A stretch of 64,000 nucleotides of DNA from Propionibacterium sp. (GTDB lineage: Bacteria; Actinomycetota; Actinomycetes; Propionibacteriales; Propionibacteriaceae). This document shows, one piece after another, positions 9,468 to 18,686 of this stretch. Made by a program: the position numbers and the translations under genes. Numbering within the stretch: position 1 is the first letter of the stretch; each line of letters starts with the position of its first letter. The DNA is taken from positions 248,001 through 312,000 of the forward strand of contig JAAYVB010000002.1 of assembly GCA_012517405.1 (NCBI GenBank), written 5' to 3'. The notes beneath the pieces are model-generated. The model had not been told where the DNA came from. It worked only from the letters and a program-made list of their open reading frames with translations, and did no database searches.

Positions 9468-10358
9468 TCACTTGACGTTCTGGGTCTTGCCGTCCTCGAC
9501 ACCGACGAAGTAGTCCTCCGACAGACCGAAATCGGTGAGGATCTTCAGCAGCGTGCCGTCCTCCTTCATGTCGTTGAGAGCCGCGTTGACCTCGGCGAGG
9601 AAGTCCTCGTCCCCGAAGCGGACGGCCGAGCCGATCTGGCCAGCGGCCTCCGGGGTGTAGGGAGTCACCAGGCGGAGGTTGAGTGAACTGTCCTGCGCGA
9701 GGGTGTAGCCGGCGACGATACCGTCGGTCACCACGGCATCTACCTTGTGCAGGTTCACGGCGGTCATGAGGTTGGACTGGTTGTCGTAGGACACCAGGTC
9801 GCCGATCTGGCCCGCGTCGTGCCAGGCCTGCGCGGTCTCGAAGAATGCGGTCCCGGGCTGGGCACCGACCGACTTGCCCACGAGGTCAGCCTTCGACTGG
9901 ATCGGCGAATCCTTGGGGACGACGAGTGCTTCGCCTTCCTGGTACCACTTGTCGCTGAACGCAGCGACCTGAAGGCGCTCGTCCCGGACATACATGGCGT
10001 CCACCACCATGTCGATATTGCCGTTGTTGAGTTCGACGAGCAGGTTGGAGAAGTCGATGACCTTCATCTCGGTCTCGGGGATCCCCAGCCGCTTGTTGAT
10101 CTCGGTGAGGATGGCGATGTCGAGACCCGACAGCTCGCCGGTGTTGGCGTCGATGTAGGAGAACGGTGCATCGTTGGAAGAGCCGATGATGATCTTGCCG
10201 CGGCTCTTGATCTGGGTCAGCAGGGCCGACTCGCCGGCTACCGAAGCGCTGTCGGCGGAGGTCGGGGTCTCCGTGGTGATGGTGCAGGCAGACAAGGCGG
10301 TCAGCAGGGCTGTGAGAGCGACCGCCGTCGCGATGCGGCAGGAGCGGAGGAGTTTCAT
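9468..10358 (-). CDS. Amino-acid ABC transporter substrate-binding lipoprotein
   Basis: A family 3 (SBP_bac_3) periplasmic-type binding protein of 296 residues. The N-terminus is a lipoprotein signal (basic MKLLRSCR, hydrophobic core, lipobox LSAC with Cys25), so it should be anchored outside the membrane. The conserved family 3 pattern is seen in IIIGSSNDAPFSYID, GLDIAILTEI and a VGAQPGTAFFE segment in the second lobe. Family members bind polar amino acids or compatible solutes such as ectoine. The exact ligand is not readable, but linkage to a GABA-type aminotransferase suggests an amino acid. It is the promoter-distal gene of a permease-ATPase set on the minus strand, whose usual order is reversed here. 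Confidence 0.9.
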   Translation of the reverse strand: MKLLRSCRIATAVALTALLTALSACTITTETPTSADSASVAGESALLTQIKSRGKIIIGSSNDAPFSYIDANTGELSGLDIAILTEINKRLGIPETEMKVIDFSNLLVELNNGNIDMVVDAMYVRDERLQVAAFSDKWYQEGEALVVPKDSPIQSKADLVGKSVGAQPGTAFFETAQAWHDAGQIGDLVSYDNQSNLMTAVNLHKVDAVVTDGIVAGYTLAQDSSLNLRLVTPYTPEAAGQIGSAVRFGDEDFLAEVNAALNDMKEDGTLLKILTDFGLSEDYFVGVEDGKTQNVK

Positions 10359-10406
10359 GATGACTGCTTTCGGTTGGGGCCCGTAGGGCGCTGGAACATC
10401 GGGGAT

Positions 10407-11105
10407 TTATCGGGGCCGTTGGAGTCTGTGCTCGAGGTATTTGGCGGCCTGGGACAGTGGGATCGACAAGACGAGATAGACCAGGGCGAGGATGGTGTAC
10501 GCCTCGACCGTGAGGAAGGTCTGGGACGCGAAGGTCCGGGTCCGCAGGAGCAGTTCCTGGACGGAGATCATGGCCAGCAGGGACGTGTCCTTGATCATCA
10601 TCACGAGGTAGTTGCCGAAGACCGGGATGGAGTTGCGCAGGGCCGGCGGAATGATGAACCGGAACAAGACCTGGGCCTCGTTGAAACCCAGCGCGAGACC
10701 GGCCTCCCGTTGCCCGGGATCGACCGCGACGATCGCGCCGCGGATCACCTCCGACAGGTAACACCCGTAGTTGATGGCGAATCCGATGATGCCGCTGGTG
10801 CTGGCTGCGATCTGCACGTTGATGTTCACTCCGAACAACATCGAGGCAAATCCGGCGATCAGCATCGGAACGACGTAGTAGATGTAGAAGAACTGGACGA
10901 GTAGCGGGGTTCCCCGGATGATCTCGATGAAGCCGATGAGGATGACGTTGAGGACCCGGTTGTGGGACAGCCGTCCGATCGCCAGCACCAGGCCGACGAC
11001 AAGCGAACTGAGAAACCCGACGATTGTGATGTAGAGGACGATGCCGACACCGTCCAGCAGGCTCGGCGCCAGGGCAGCGAATGCTCGGCCGAAGTGGAGT
11101 TCCAT
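10407..11105 (-). CDS. Amino-acid ABC transporter permease (HisM/GlnP type)
   Basis: A 232-residue inner-membrane permease of the His/Glu/Gln/Arg family. Five hydrophobic helices are visible. The EAA loop that docks the ATPase is clear near residue 135-160 (GQREAGLALGFNEAQVLFRFIIPPALRN). It forms a homodimeric channel with the adjacent ATPase and lipoprotein. The gene is 9 bases from the end of the ATPase gene upstream and 48 bases from the binding-protein gene downstream, so all three are almost certainly one transcript. Only one permease gene is present, consistent with a homodimer. Confidence 0.92.
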   Translation of the reverse strand: MELHFGRAFAALAPSLLDGVGIVLYITIVGFLSSLVVGLVLAIGRLSHNRVLNVILIGFIEIIRGTPLLVQFFYIYYVVPMLIAGFASMLFGVNINVQIAASTSGIIGFAINYGCYLSEVIRGAIVAVDPGQREAGLALGFNEAQVLFRFIIPPALRNSIPVFGNYLVMMIKDTSLLAMISVQELLLRTRTFASQTFLTVEAYTILALVYLVLSIPLSQAAKYLEHRLQRPR

Positions 11106-11114
11106 GTCGTCCCC

Positions 11115-11843
11115 CTAGAGAATTCGGGCCAGGAAGGCCCGGGTCCGGTCGTTGCGAGGGTTGCCGAAGATCTCCTCCGGCGTCCCCTCCTCGACGATGT
11201 AGCCCTGGTCCATGAAGATCACGCGGTGAGCAACCTCGCGCGCAAACCCCATTTCGTGGGTGACGACAAGCATCGTCATGCCCTCGCGGGCGAGTTGCTT
11301 CATGACGGCCAGGACATCCCCCACGAGCTCCGGGTCGAGGGCGGACGTGGGCTCGTCGAACAGCAGCACCTCGGGTCGCATCGCCAAAGCCCGTGCGATG
11401 GCAACCCGCTGCTGCTGGCCACCCGACAAGGTGTTCGGGTAGGCGTCGGCCTTGGATTCCATGCCGACCTTGCGCAGGTACTCCATGCCCTGGAAGTGAG
11501 CGGTCCCCCGCGGCAGCCGCAGCAGCCTTTGTGGCGCATAGGTCACGTTCTCCAGCACCGTTTTGAGGGGGAAGAGGTTGAATCGCTGAAACACCATGCC
11601 CAGCTTCTGACGGTAGGAGGGAGTGTCGCGGCCCAGCCGGGTGATGTCCTGGCCCTCGAACAGGATCGCGCCGTTGGTGGGCCGCTCCAGCAGGTTGACA
11701 CAGCGGAGCATGGTGCTCTTGCCGGATCCGGACGGGCCGATGACGACGACAACCTCGCCGCGCTCGATGTTGATGTTGATGTCGCGCAGCACTTCCAGGT
11801 CGCCGAAAGACTTGGATAGGTTCTTGATCTCCAGCATGCTCAT
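11115..11843 (-). CDS. Amino-acid ABC transporter ATP-binding protein (GlnQ type)
   Basis: A 242-residue ABC ATPase of the polar amino-acid uptake class. Visible motifs are Walker [11 protein letters not shown]-loop [11 protein letters not shown], signature [18 protein letters not shown], Walker [15 protein letters not shown] and switch histidine VTHEMGFA. A longer reading frame extends to 12308, but that part overlaps the cytidylate-kinase-like gene and has no family resemblance. The ATG at 11843 is the true start, with AAGGAGG seven bases upstream. It is the first gene of the transporter set, 152 bases after the kinase-like gene, so it may be read from the gabT promoter or have its own. Confidence 0.93.
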   Translation of the reverse strand: MSMLEIKNLSKSFGDLEVLRDININIERGEVVVVIGPSGSGKSTMLRCVNLLERPTNGAILFEGQDITRLGRDTPSYRQKLGMVFQRFNLFPLKTVLENVTYAPQRLLRLPRGTAHFQGMEYLRKVGMESKADAYPNTLSGGQQQRVAIARALAMRPEVLLFDEPTSALDPELVGDVLAVMKQLAREGMTMLVVTHEMGFAREVAHRVIFMDQGYIVEEGTPEEIFGNPRNDRTRAFLARIL

Positions 11844-11995
11844 GCCGTCGCCTCCTTCTCGGCAGGTCGCCGATGGTGGGATTGCTAACAATGTGCGGGT
11901 TGGCCGCATTGGGGCGTGCCTCTTCCTGGGGACGGAAAGCGGGCTCTCCGGGTTTGTTGGTGCGGCGTCCCGGGCGCCATCTTCAGCAGTCCGGA

Positions 11996-12598
11996 CTAGG
12001 AAAGGCCGAACCTGGCGCGGATCAGATAACACAGGGCGTCGCAGGTGCCGTCGATTCCCAGCAGGCTGGAATCCAGCATGAGGTGTTTGTGGTCTTTGTC
12101 GGCCACTGAATAGCCGCAGTAGTGCCGGTGGTAGGACTCGCGTGCCTTGTCGACGGCCGCGATGGTCTTCTTGGCGTCGGGGATCGTCATATGGAGGTGT
12201 TCGACGCAGTTGCGCAGCCGCTGGGGATAGGGAGCGTAGACGAAGATCTTCATCACCTCCGGGCGCTCCTCGAGGATGTGATCTGCGCATCGTCCGACGA
12301 TGATGCACGGCCCCCGTTCGGCGAGGTTGAGAATGACCCGGCGCTGAGCGGCGAAGACCGCGTCCTGGAGGGCGATCGTGCCGGTGCCGAGGGGTTCACT
12401 CATGCTGAAGAACGCCGGACGTGCGCTCTCCTCGGCCTTGCTGACCGTCGAGACGGGAAGCCGCATTTCCTGGGCGGCGAGCTCTACGATGTCGCGGTCG
12501 TAGTAGTCGATGCCGAGGCTTTCACTCACGGTGCGTGCGATGGGACGCCCCAGGCTGCCGAACTGGCGAGCGAGTGTGACGACGAACCTTGATGACAT
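11996..12598 (-). CDS. Cytidylate-kinase-like family protein
   Basis: A 200-residue protein of the Cytidylate_kin2 family of uncharacterised P-loop proteins. The N-terminal loop reads [14 protein letters not shown], where most relatives have a G-S-G-G-R-E-I-A pattern. The leucine and proline are therefore substitutions in the phosphate-binding turn. The central [14 protein letters not shown] and a lid-like region rich in Arg/His ([11 protein letters not shown]) follow. The family is thought to phosphorylate an unknown small molecule or act as a regulator. Here it sits 31 bases downstream of the gabT-type gene and upstream of the amino-acid transporter, so it probably belongs to that operon. 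The ATG at 12598 is supported by AAAGGAGG. Confidence 0.82.
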   Translation of the reverse strand: MSSRFVVTLARQFGSLGRPIARTVSESLGIDYYDRDIVELAAQEMRLPVSTVSKAEESARPAFFSMSEPLGTGTIALQDAVFAAQRRVILNLAERGPCIIVGRCADHILEERPEVMKIFVYAPYPQRLRNCVEHLHMTIPDAKKTIAAVDKARESYHRHYCGYSVADKDHKHLMLDSSLLGIDGTCDALCYLIRARFGLS

Positions 12599-12629
12599 CT
12601 GTGGTCCTCCTTTCGTGTTCGGGATGTGG

Positions 12630-14024
12630 TCATGCGGCGCCCGGTGTGGATCCGGCGGTCTGCGGCACGCGGGGGACAGATGCCTCCAACGAGGCCTCGA
12701 GGATGTCGAGGCCGGCTGCGATCTGGGCATCGGTGATGACGAGGGGAGCGAGGAAGCGGATGACGTTGCCGCAGGTACCCGCGCTCTCGATGAGTAAGCC
12801 TCGGGAGGCTGCTTCGGCGATGAGATCGCGGACGAGTTCGGGGTAGGGCTCCTTGGTCGTCCGGTCCTTCACAAACTCGAGCCCGATCATCGCACCCAGG
12901 CCGCGGATATCACCGATCACATCGAAGCGCTCGGCCCACGCGCGATAGCGCGCGGTAACGATTGCGCCGATCTCGATGGCGCGGCGGGCGAGCTGGTCGC
13001 GTTCCATCACACGCAGCACCGCCAGCCCCGCGGCGCAAGCCACGGCGTTCCCGCCGAAGGTGCCTCCGATGACCCCCGCCGGGACGGATTCGGTGATCTC
13101 TTCCCGCGCGATGATCGCGCTCAGTGGCAGGCCCGCGGCGATGGACTTGGCCGTGGCCAGGATGTCGGGCCGGATGCCGGCCTCGGCCCAGTAGTCGCTG
13201 GCGAACAGGCGGCCGGTTCGGCAGAAGCCGCTTTGCACCTCGTCGACGATGAGCAGGATGCCGTGGCGATCGCAGATCTCGCGCACCGCCTGCACCCATT
13301 CCAAGGGAGCGGGGATGAATCCGCCCTCGCCCTGCACCGGCTCCACGACGATGGCAGCCACGTATTCCGGCAGCGAGGCCTGCTCGAACACCTGCTCCAA
13401 CGAGCTGAGGTAGTAGGCGATGGCGTCGCTGCCCTCCAGGCCTGCGGGGGCGCGATAGAGGTTCGGGAAATCAGCCCGGTAGACACCGTCGGGGAATGGG
13501 CCCATTCCCCGGGCGTAGGCCTTCTTCGAGGTCATGGCCATGGTCAGCAGCGTGCGTCCGTGGAACGCACCGGAGAAGACGATGATGTTGGGGCGCCCAG
13601 TGAATGCCTTGGCGAGCTTCACGGCGTTCTCGTCGGCCTCGGCGCCGCTGTTGGTGAAATACGCGCGGCGGCGTTCGCCACGGATGGGAGCCCGGGAGGC
13701 CAGCGCCTCGGCGAGTTCGACGTAGCCGGGATGGGTGATGATGTTGGCCATCGCGTGCAGGTAACGGTCGGTCTGTGCGTGGATCGCGGCGAGCACATCG
13801 GGGTGCGAGTACCCGACATTGAGGACGCCGACGCCGCCGACCCAGTCGACGAAGATGTTGCCGTCGACGTCGGCGACCATGGCTCCTTCGGCCCGGTCGA
13901 TGACGACGGGATAGTCGCATCGGATGGCGCTCGGTACGGCTTGAGCGCGCCGGGCGATGATCTGAGCTGCCTGAGGCCCGGGGAGCACCTTGGTGACGAT
14001 CTTGGGAAGTGCGTTTCGCAACAT
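12630..14024 (-). CDS. gabT: Class III aminotransferase, 4-aminobutyrate aminotransferase type
   Basis: A 464-residue PLP-dependent class III aminotransferase. The family hallmarks are present: FTNSGAEADENAVKLAK, FHGRT, the IVVEPVQGEGGFI segment, the PLP-aspartate in LLIVDEVQSGFCRTG, and the lysine in ATAKSIAAGLPLSAI. The closest match by eye is GabT, which moves the amino group of GABA (or 5-aminovalerate) to 2-oxoglutarate and gives succinate semialdehyde. Other omega-amino acids are possible substrates. No succinate-semialdehyde dehydrogenase gene is next to it. It is the first gene of the minus-strand set that includes the kinase-like protein and amino-acid ABC transporter, and is divergent from a PucR regulator. 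Confidence 0.88.
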   Translation of the reverse strand: MLRNALPKIVTKVLPGPQAAQIIARRAQAVPSAIRCDYPVVIDRAEGAMVADVDGNIFVDWVGGVGVLNVGYSHPDVLAAIHAQTDRYLHAMANIITHPGYVELAEALASRAPIRGERRRAYFTNSGAEADENAVKLAKAFTGRPNIIVFSGAFHGRTLLTMAMTSKKAYARGMGPFPDGVYRADFPNLYRAPAGLEGSDAIAYYLSSLEQVFEQASLPEYVAAIVVEPVQGEGGFIPAPLEWVQAVREICDRHGILLIVDEVQSGFCRTGRLFASDYWAEAGIRPDILATAKSIAAGLPLSAIIAREEITESVPAGVIGGTFGGNAVACAAGLAVLRVMERDQLARRAIEIGAIVTARYRAWAERFDVIGDIRGLGAMIGLEFVKDRTTKEPYPELVRDLIAEAASRGLLIESAGTCGNVIRFLAPLVITDAQIAAGLDILEASLEASVPRVPQTAGSTPGAA

Positions 14025-14143
14025 GGTGGTAACTCCTGTGGTGTAGAGAGCCAGTAGACCGTGGGGTTTGCGTCCTAAATCCAGTATCGAAGACCACTCT
14101 CGATCTGCCTAGGTATCGCGAACACCAAGCCGATGGACGACAT

Positions 14144-14160
14144 TTGTACGCCGAATACAA
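14144..14160. promoter_or_regulatory. Candidate PucR operator, TTGTA-N7-TACAA
   Basis: A 5-bp inverted repeat TTGTA...TACAA with a 7-base spacer sits in the 172-base region between the divergent gabT and pucR genes, 36 bases before the pucR start. Its position suits a regulator site controlling one or both genes. Only one copy is seen. Confidence 0.45.
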
Positions 14161-14196
14161 GGAGTTTCGATTGGCGTTCTGGGAAAGGGGTGCTGC

Positions 14197-15315
14197 GTGG
14201 AAACCGTCGTTGGTACGTTATATGAGAGGTCTCGAGAGAAGTACTCCGTGTCGCTGCTCGGGGGTGAGAATGGCCTAGCCAACTCGGCATCCTGGGTGTA
14301 CTTGGCCGAGGATATCGGCAACGTTTCATTCCTTCGCGGAGGAGAGTTCGTCTTGACCACGGGGTTGTTCGTGAAAGCAGATGTCACGCTGCGTGACTTT
14401 GTGGAAGCGCTCGCTCTGCGCGATTGCAGCGGCGTTCTGGTGAATATTGGTCCCTATCTGACCGAGCATGATCTGACGCAGGATATCCGGGATTTCTGTG
14501 ATGCCAACAGCCTTCCTCTTTTCGTCATGCCGTGGGAGATTCATCTCGTCGACATCATGCAGGAGTTGTCGGCGATGCTCCTGCAGGAGCAGCAGCGGAT
14601 GACCAGCCTGAACGCTGCCTTTGAGGCGGCGTTGTATCAGACGCCGGTACCGGAGGTCGTGCTCCAAGGCCTGCGGCATTTCGGGTTCGAGGAGCACGCT
14701 TCCTATCGGGTTGCGGTGATCCACAATCTGGCGATTCCGGCCAAGGTGTCCTCGCCGCTGAATCGCCGCCGGATGCGTTATCACCTGTTTCGTCACAACA
14801 ACCTGCACGTGCTCATTCACCGCATCGATCAACAGTCGCTGTCGCCGGATGAACTGGTCGACCTTGCGTGTTACTGCGATGCAGTCTCGATGGGGGTGAG
14901 CGGGCCGGTCAACGGCTTGCATCAGCTCGGAACCGGCTACCGCAGGGCGCGCTTCTCGTTATCGATGGCCGAATTGTGGCAGCGCCCGTTCGTTGGCTTC
15001 GAGGAGATGGGCATGCTCCAGTTGCTGTTCGGAGTGTCGGACCTGTCGCTGTTGGAGGACCTCTGCGATCACTACCTCGGCCCGCTCGAGGACTACGACC
15101 AGCTGCACGACACCGACCTCGTCCATACCTTGAAGGTGTTCCTGATCTGCGACTGCAACCTGGTCGAGACCGCGCTGCGCCTGCCGGCGCACCGCAACAC
15201 GGTGGTGTACCGCGTCCGCCGGATCAAGGAGGTGCTTCAGCTGAACATCGACCAGGCGACGGTGAAGTTCAACCTCCTCCTGGCGCTCTACATCCGCGAG
15301 TACCTGTCGATGTGA
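14197..15315 (+). CDS. PucR family transcriptional regulator
   Basis: A 372-residue regulator of the PucR type. The N-terminal PucR ligand-sensing domain occupies about residues 10-120 (VYLAEDIGNVSFLRGGEFVLTTG is typical). A GGDEF-like middle follows. The C-terminal PucR HTH_30 domain contains LVHTLKVFLICDCNLVETA and HRNTVVYRVRRI. Relatives activate purine, GABA or proline catabolic genes in response to the substrate. It is divergent from the gabT/amino-acid transporter operon, so regulation of that operon is the natural inference. The start is a GTG at 14197 with GGAAAGG upstream. The codons at the beginning of the gene are more AT-rich than the surrounding genes. Confidence 0.9.
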   Translation: METVVGTLYERSREKYSVSLLGGENGLANSASWVYLAEDIGNVSFLRGGEFVLTTGLFVKADVTLRDFVEALALRDCSGVLVNIGPYLTEHDLTQDIRDFCDANSLPLFVMPWEIHLVDIMQELSAMLLQEQQRMTSLNAAFEAALYQTPVPEVVLQGLRHFGFEEHASYRVAVIHNLAIPAKVSSPLNRRRMRYHLFRHNNLHVLIHRIDQQSLSPDELVDLACYCDAVSMGVSGPVNGLHQLGTGYRRARFSLSMAELWQRPFVGFEEMGMLQLLFGVSDLSLLEDLCDHYLGPLEDYDQLHDTDLVHTLKVFLICDCNLVETALRLPAHRNTVVYRVRRIKEVLQLNIDQATVKFNLLLALYIREYLSM

Positions 15316-15500
15316 GGCAGCGGGTCTGGAGGGATTGCCGGTGCCGGCGCGCGGTATTCGCTAAGGTGTCAGTGTCAACCAGCGCATGTGATCGGGACCG
15401 GGGCTGATCTGGGTGACTGGTCAGCGTTGACCGTGTGCTGCCGCCCCTGATTTCGGGCCGACATGGCTAATTCGGCAGGTATTCACTTGAAGGAGAGATA

Positions 15501-16958
15501 ATGACAACCCACGATCCGGCGATTCCCTCGACAACGGAATCTGGTGCGCCTCGCGAATCCGATGCACATTCGTTGAGCGTGGGGCCCGACGGCCCGCTCA
15601 TGTTGCACGATGTAGCCCTCGTTCAGAAACTTGCCCGCTTCGACCGCGAACGGGTTCCGGAACGTAGCCCGCACGCAAAGGGCTCCGGCGCTTTCGGTGA
15701 GTTCGTTCTCACGCAGGATGTTTCCGCATACACCAAGGCCGATTTCCTTCAGCCTGGCCGGCGGACGAGGACGCTGATGCGTTTCTCGACCGTCGCCGGC
15801 GAACTCGGCTCCCCGGATACCTGGCGGGACGTCCGCGGCTTCGCGATGCGTTTCTACACCCAGGAGGGAAACTTCGATCTGGTCGGGAACAACACGCCCG
15901 TCTTCTTCGTGCGTGACCCGATGAAATTCGCCGATTTCATTCATTCGCAAAAGCGCCTGCCCGACTCGGGTCTGCGCTCGAACAACATGCAGTGGGATTT
16001 CTGGACGCTGTCGCCGGAGTCCGCGCACCAGGTGAGCTACCTCATGGGGGATCGCGGGCTTCCGAAGACGTGGCGCAATATGAATGGCTACTCCTCGCAC
16101 ACCTACATGTGGATCAACGCGGCCGGGGAGCGCTTCTGGGTGAAGTATCACGTCCACACCGATCAGGGTGTGGAGAACATTACGAACGCGGAGGCAGCCA
16201 AACTCGCCGGTGACGACGCAGACTTCCATCGCAGGGATCTGTTCGACGCGATCGAACGCGGCGATTACCCGAGCTGGACGGTGAGCGTTCAGATCATGCC
16301 GTACGCCGAGGCGAAGACCTACCGCTTCAATCCGTTTGATCTGACCAAGGTCTGGTCGAAGAAGGATTACCCGCTGCACGAGGTGGGACGCATCACGTTG
16401 AACGAGAACCCGACGAATCACTTCGCGCAGATCGAGCAGGCAGCGTTCAGCCCGTCCAACATGGTGCCCGGAACGGGAGTGTCGCCGGACAAGATGCTGC
16501 TTGCGCGGGTCTTCTCCTACCCGGACGCCCAACGCAATCGGGTGGGCACGAACTACAACCAGTTGCCCGTGAACGCGCCGGTGGTGCCCACGAACTCCTA
16601 TGACAAGGAGGGGCAGATGCAGTACGACCACAGCGGCGCAGCGCCGGTGTACGCGCCGAACTCGTATGGGCGTGCCTACCAGGACGAGCAGGGTCCGGTC
16701 GAAAACGGCTGGGAGTCCGACGGTGAACTGATTCGATCCGCCTACACGCTGCACGCCGAGGACGATGACTTCGGTCAGGCGCACACCCTCGTGCGCGAGG
16801 TGTTCTCGGAAGAGCAGCGGGAGCGCTTGGTGGAGACCGTCGTCGGCGCGCTCGCCGGGGTCACGGAGCCGGTGCTGTCACGCGTCTTCCAGTACTGGAA
16901 GAACATCGATCAACAAGTCGGTGAGGCGATCGAAGCCAGCTATCGCGCCGCCAACTAG
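15501..16958 (+). CDS. katA: Monofunctional heme catalase
   Basis: A 485-residue clade 3-type catalase that splits hydrogen peroxide into water and oxygen in the cytoplasm. The active-site regions are present: the distal histidine lies in [15 protein letters not shown], the asparagine in [14 protein letters not shown], and the proximal heme tyrosine in [18 protein letters not shown]. The length matches small-subunit catalases. The ATG at 15501 follows a strong AAGGAG site. The 185 bases upstream are intergenic; I did not find a clear OxyR or Fur box. A strong hairpin terminator follows immediately, so the gene is monocistronic. Confidence 0.97.
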   Translation: MTTHDPAIPSTTESGAPRESDAHSLSVGPDGPLMLHDVALVQKLARFDRERVPERSPHAKGSGAFGEFVLTQDVSAYTKADFLQPGRRTRTLMRFSTVAGELGSPDTWRDVRGFAMRFYTQEGNFDLVGNNTPVFFVRDPMKFADFIHSQKRLPDSGLRSNNMQWDFWTLSPESAHQVSYLMGDRGLPKTWRNMNGYSSHTYMWINAAGERFWVKYHVHTDQGVENITNAEAAKLAGDDADFHRRDLFDAIERGDYPSWTVSVQIMPYAEAKTYRFNPFDLTKVWSKKDYPLHEVGRITLNENPTNHFAQIEQAAFSPSNMVPGTGVSPDKMLLARVFSYPDAQRNRVGTNYNQLPVNAPVVPTNSYDKEGQMQYDHSGAAPVYAPNSYGRAYQDEQGPVENGWESDGELIRSAYTLHAEDDDFGQAHTLVREVFSEEQRERLVETVVGALAGVTEPVLSRVFQYWKNIDQQVGEAIEASYRAAN

Positions 16959-16963
16959 GCGAT

Positions 16964-17000
16964 GGGCGGGAGTCGCTACGGCGGCTCCCGCCCGGCTTTT
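16964..17000 (+). terminator. Rho-independent terminator of katA
   Basis: A 9-bp stem GGGCGGGAG/CTCCCGCCC (16964-16972 and 16985-16993) is followed by GGCTTTT. It starts six bases after the catalase stop codon. Confidence 0.85.
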
Positions 17001-17066
17001 CTAACGCGTCTGTTCATCGGCCGACGGTGTCGTCGCCGCTGCTGAAGCCCGGGATCGGTCGCTGCC

Positions 17067-18062
17067 TCAGCCCCAGAACTGCCTGATCTGCTCGACGAGG
17101 GCCGCGCCTTGGCCGTAGCCGGCTTGCGCGGCGAGCGGGCGCAGCTCCGGATTCATCGCGTTGGCGCCGAACAGATGCTCGGAGTCGCCGTCCGGGAAGA
17201 CCGTCATCACCCGGCTGCCGCTGGCGCGCAGTTCGTCGACCTGAGTGGCGAGATGCGTGCCCCATGCCAGGGGATGCAGTGACCTGCCGCTCAGCGGTGA
17301 CAGCACCAGCACTCGCCGGTACCCGGCCGCAAGATCGGCGTTGTCGGAATTGGACCGGTATCCGCCGTCGATGTATCGGCGGCTGCCGATGCTGTAGGGG
17401 AAGCCACCGCCGGCACAGCTGGCGGCCACGGCGTCCACCAGGTCGACCCCGCTGTCACGGTCGAAGACGACCGGTTCACCGCTGTGGGCATCGACCGCCG
17501 TGATGAGCAGTCTTCGCTGCGGCCAGTGCCAGCCGGGCAGCCGGGCGGCTACGGTGGTTCGCCACCGCTCCTGCCAGGAACCGCCGGACGCCGCGTCCAG
17601 TTCGAGGGCTATCGCGCCCATGCGGCGGCGCATGTCGGCAACATCCGAAGCGGCGGCGATGATCTCGCGCATCCGCTCCAGATGATCGGTCACCGGTCTG
17701 GTCGCGGTACTCGCCCGGTTGGCCTCGGGAGTTGTCCGTTGCTGGGGGACGGCAGCGACGACAGCGGCGAACAGTTCCGCCGGGGTTGCACCAGCCAGCT
17801 GCGCGGCGGCCGTCGAGCCGGCCGAGGTGCCGATGGTCAGGTCGGCCGTGGTGATATCCACCCCGGCATCGAACAGCCCGGCGATGACGCCGATCAGCCA
17901 GGCGTTGCCTGTTGATCCGCCGCCGCCGAGGACCAGTGCTCGTTCGCCGGTGGTGGGTTCCCGCGGGGTGGCGTCGGCCTGCGGCTGATCCTGGTCGGGT
18001 GTCGGGTGGTTTGATGCCGCACCCGTCTGGGAGTGCCGGGATGACGAAGGTGTGGTGTTCAT
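17067..18062 (-). CDS. Patatin-like phospholipase family protein
   Basis: A 331-residue patatin-fold hydrolase. The oxyanion loop GGGGSTGNAW is at about residues 47-56, the nucleophile elbow GTSAGS (serine of G-x-S-x-G) at about 83-88, and the catalytic aspartate in YIDGGYRSN near 230. The Ser-Asp dyad is complete. Members hydrolyse acyl esters of lipids, and bacterial ones often act on membrane or storage lipids. The first 40 residues are Pro/Gln/Thr-rich and probably disordered; no signal peptide is visible. It converges with katA and is followed upstream by a 222-base gap to the cupin gene. ATG 18062 follows AAAGGCGA. Confidence 0.88.
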   Translation of the reverse strand: MNTTPSSSRHSQTGAASNHPTPDQDQPQADATPREPTTGERALVLGGGGSTGNAWLIGVIAGLFDAGVDITTADLTIGTSAGSTAAAQLAGATPAELFAAVVAAVPQQRTTPEANRASTATRPVTDHLERMREIIAAASDVADMRRRMGAIALELDAASGGSWQERWRTTVAARLPGWHWPQRRLLITAVDAHSGEPVVFDRDSGVDLVDAVAASCAGGGFPYSIGSRRYIDGGYRSNSDNADLAAGYRRVLVLSPLSGRSLHPLAWGTHLATQVDELRASGSRVMTVFPDGDSEHLFGANAMNPELRPLAAQAGYGQGAALVEQIRQFWG

Positions 18063-18284
18063 GGGAGTCGCCTTTCGCGATATGTGCGTGACGGGCGCTC
18101 CCGGTGGCGACTACCTCAGTCGCTTGATCGTGGACTGCGGGGGAGCACCCACTGCGGATACTGCGTTCATGGGTCTCACCTCCTGCTGTCGGATCACGAT
18201 CACGCGAAACGCTAACACGCTTCGGCGCGTCAGACCACAGTCATCGGAACGCGAATTGTCCGGACCCGGAGTCCGAGCGGAGAT

Positions 18285-18620
18285 TCAAGCGCCCTGGGGA
18301 CCCAGCCGGCCGTTTGCGCTGCCGCCGGGTTCCTTGAGCTCCACGAAAATCACGTGAGTCGGGTCCTCGCCGATGTTCTCCCCACGATGCGTCTGCGCGT
18401 CGAGCCATCGCGCCTCGAAGGGCTGCAGTTCCACGTCCATCGACCGACCCTGTGCGACCAGTCGGCGCCGGAAGCCGCCGAGTGTCACCATCACGGAGTC
18501 CGGGTGCGCATGATCATGGGTCGCATCCCCCGGGGCGTCGCGATACTCCAGGACGCGCACCCGGTCGTTCTCGAAGAGCACCTTGTAGTGGTCGGGGTCC
18601 GTCACACAGGGATCAGCCAC
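18285..18620 (-). CDS. Small cupin-domain protein
   Basis: A 111-residue single cupin barrel. The first cupin motif appears as D-x-THDHAHPDSVMVTLGG with three histidines, and the second is around FEARWLDAQTHRGENIG. It resembles small cytoplasmic cupins of unknown substrate that often bind a metal through the histidines. Start GTG 18620 is preceded by AAGGAG. It is not closely packed with neighbours (66 bases to the DUF418 gene, 222 to the patatin gene), so its partners are unknown. Confidence 0.8.
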   Translation of the reverse strand: MADPCVTDPDHYKVLFENDRVRVLEYRDAPGDATHDHAHPDSVMVTLGGFRRRLVAQGRSMDVELQPFEARWLDAQTHRGENIGEDPTHVIFVELKEPGGSANGRLGPQGA

Positions 18621-18686
18621 GATAACTCCTTCGTTACGTGCGCCTGCGCCAACCGTGCGCCGGTCTGTCTATCCTACGCCGCCACC

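Noticed and set aside
11844-12308. N-terminal extension of the amino-acid transporter ATPase
   Set aside because: It overlaps the cytidylate-kinase-like gene on the same strand in another frame; the ATG at 11843 has AAGGAGG and starts the ABC domain.
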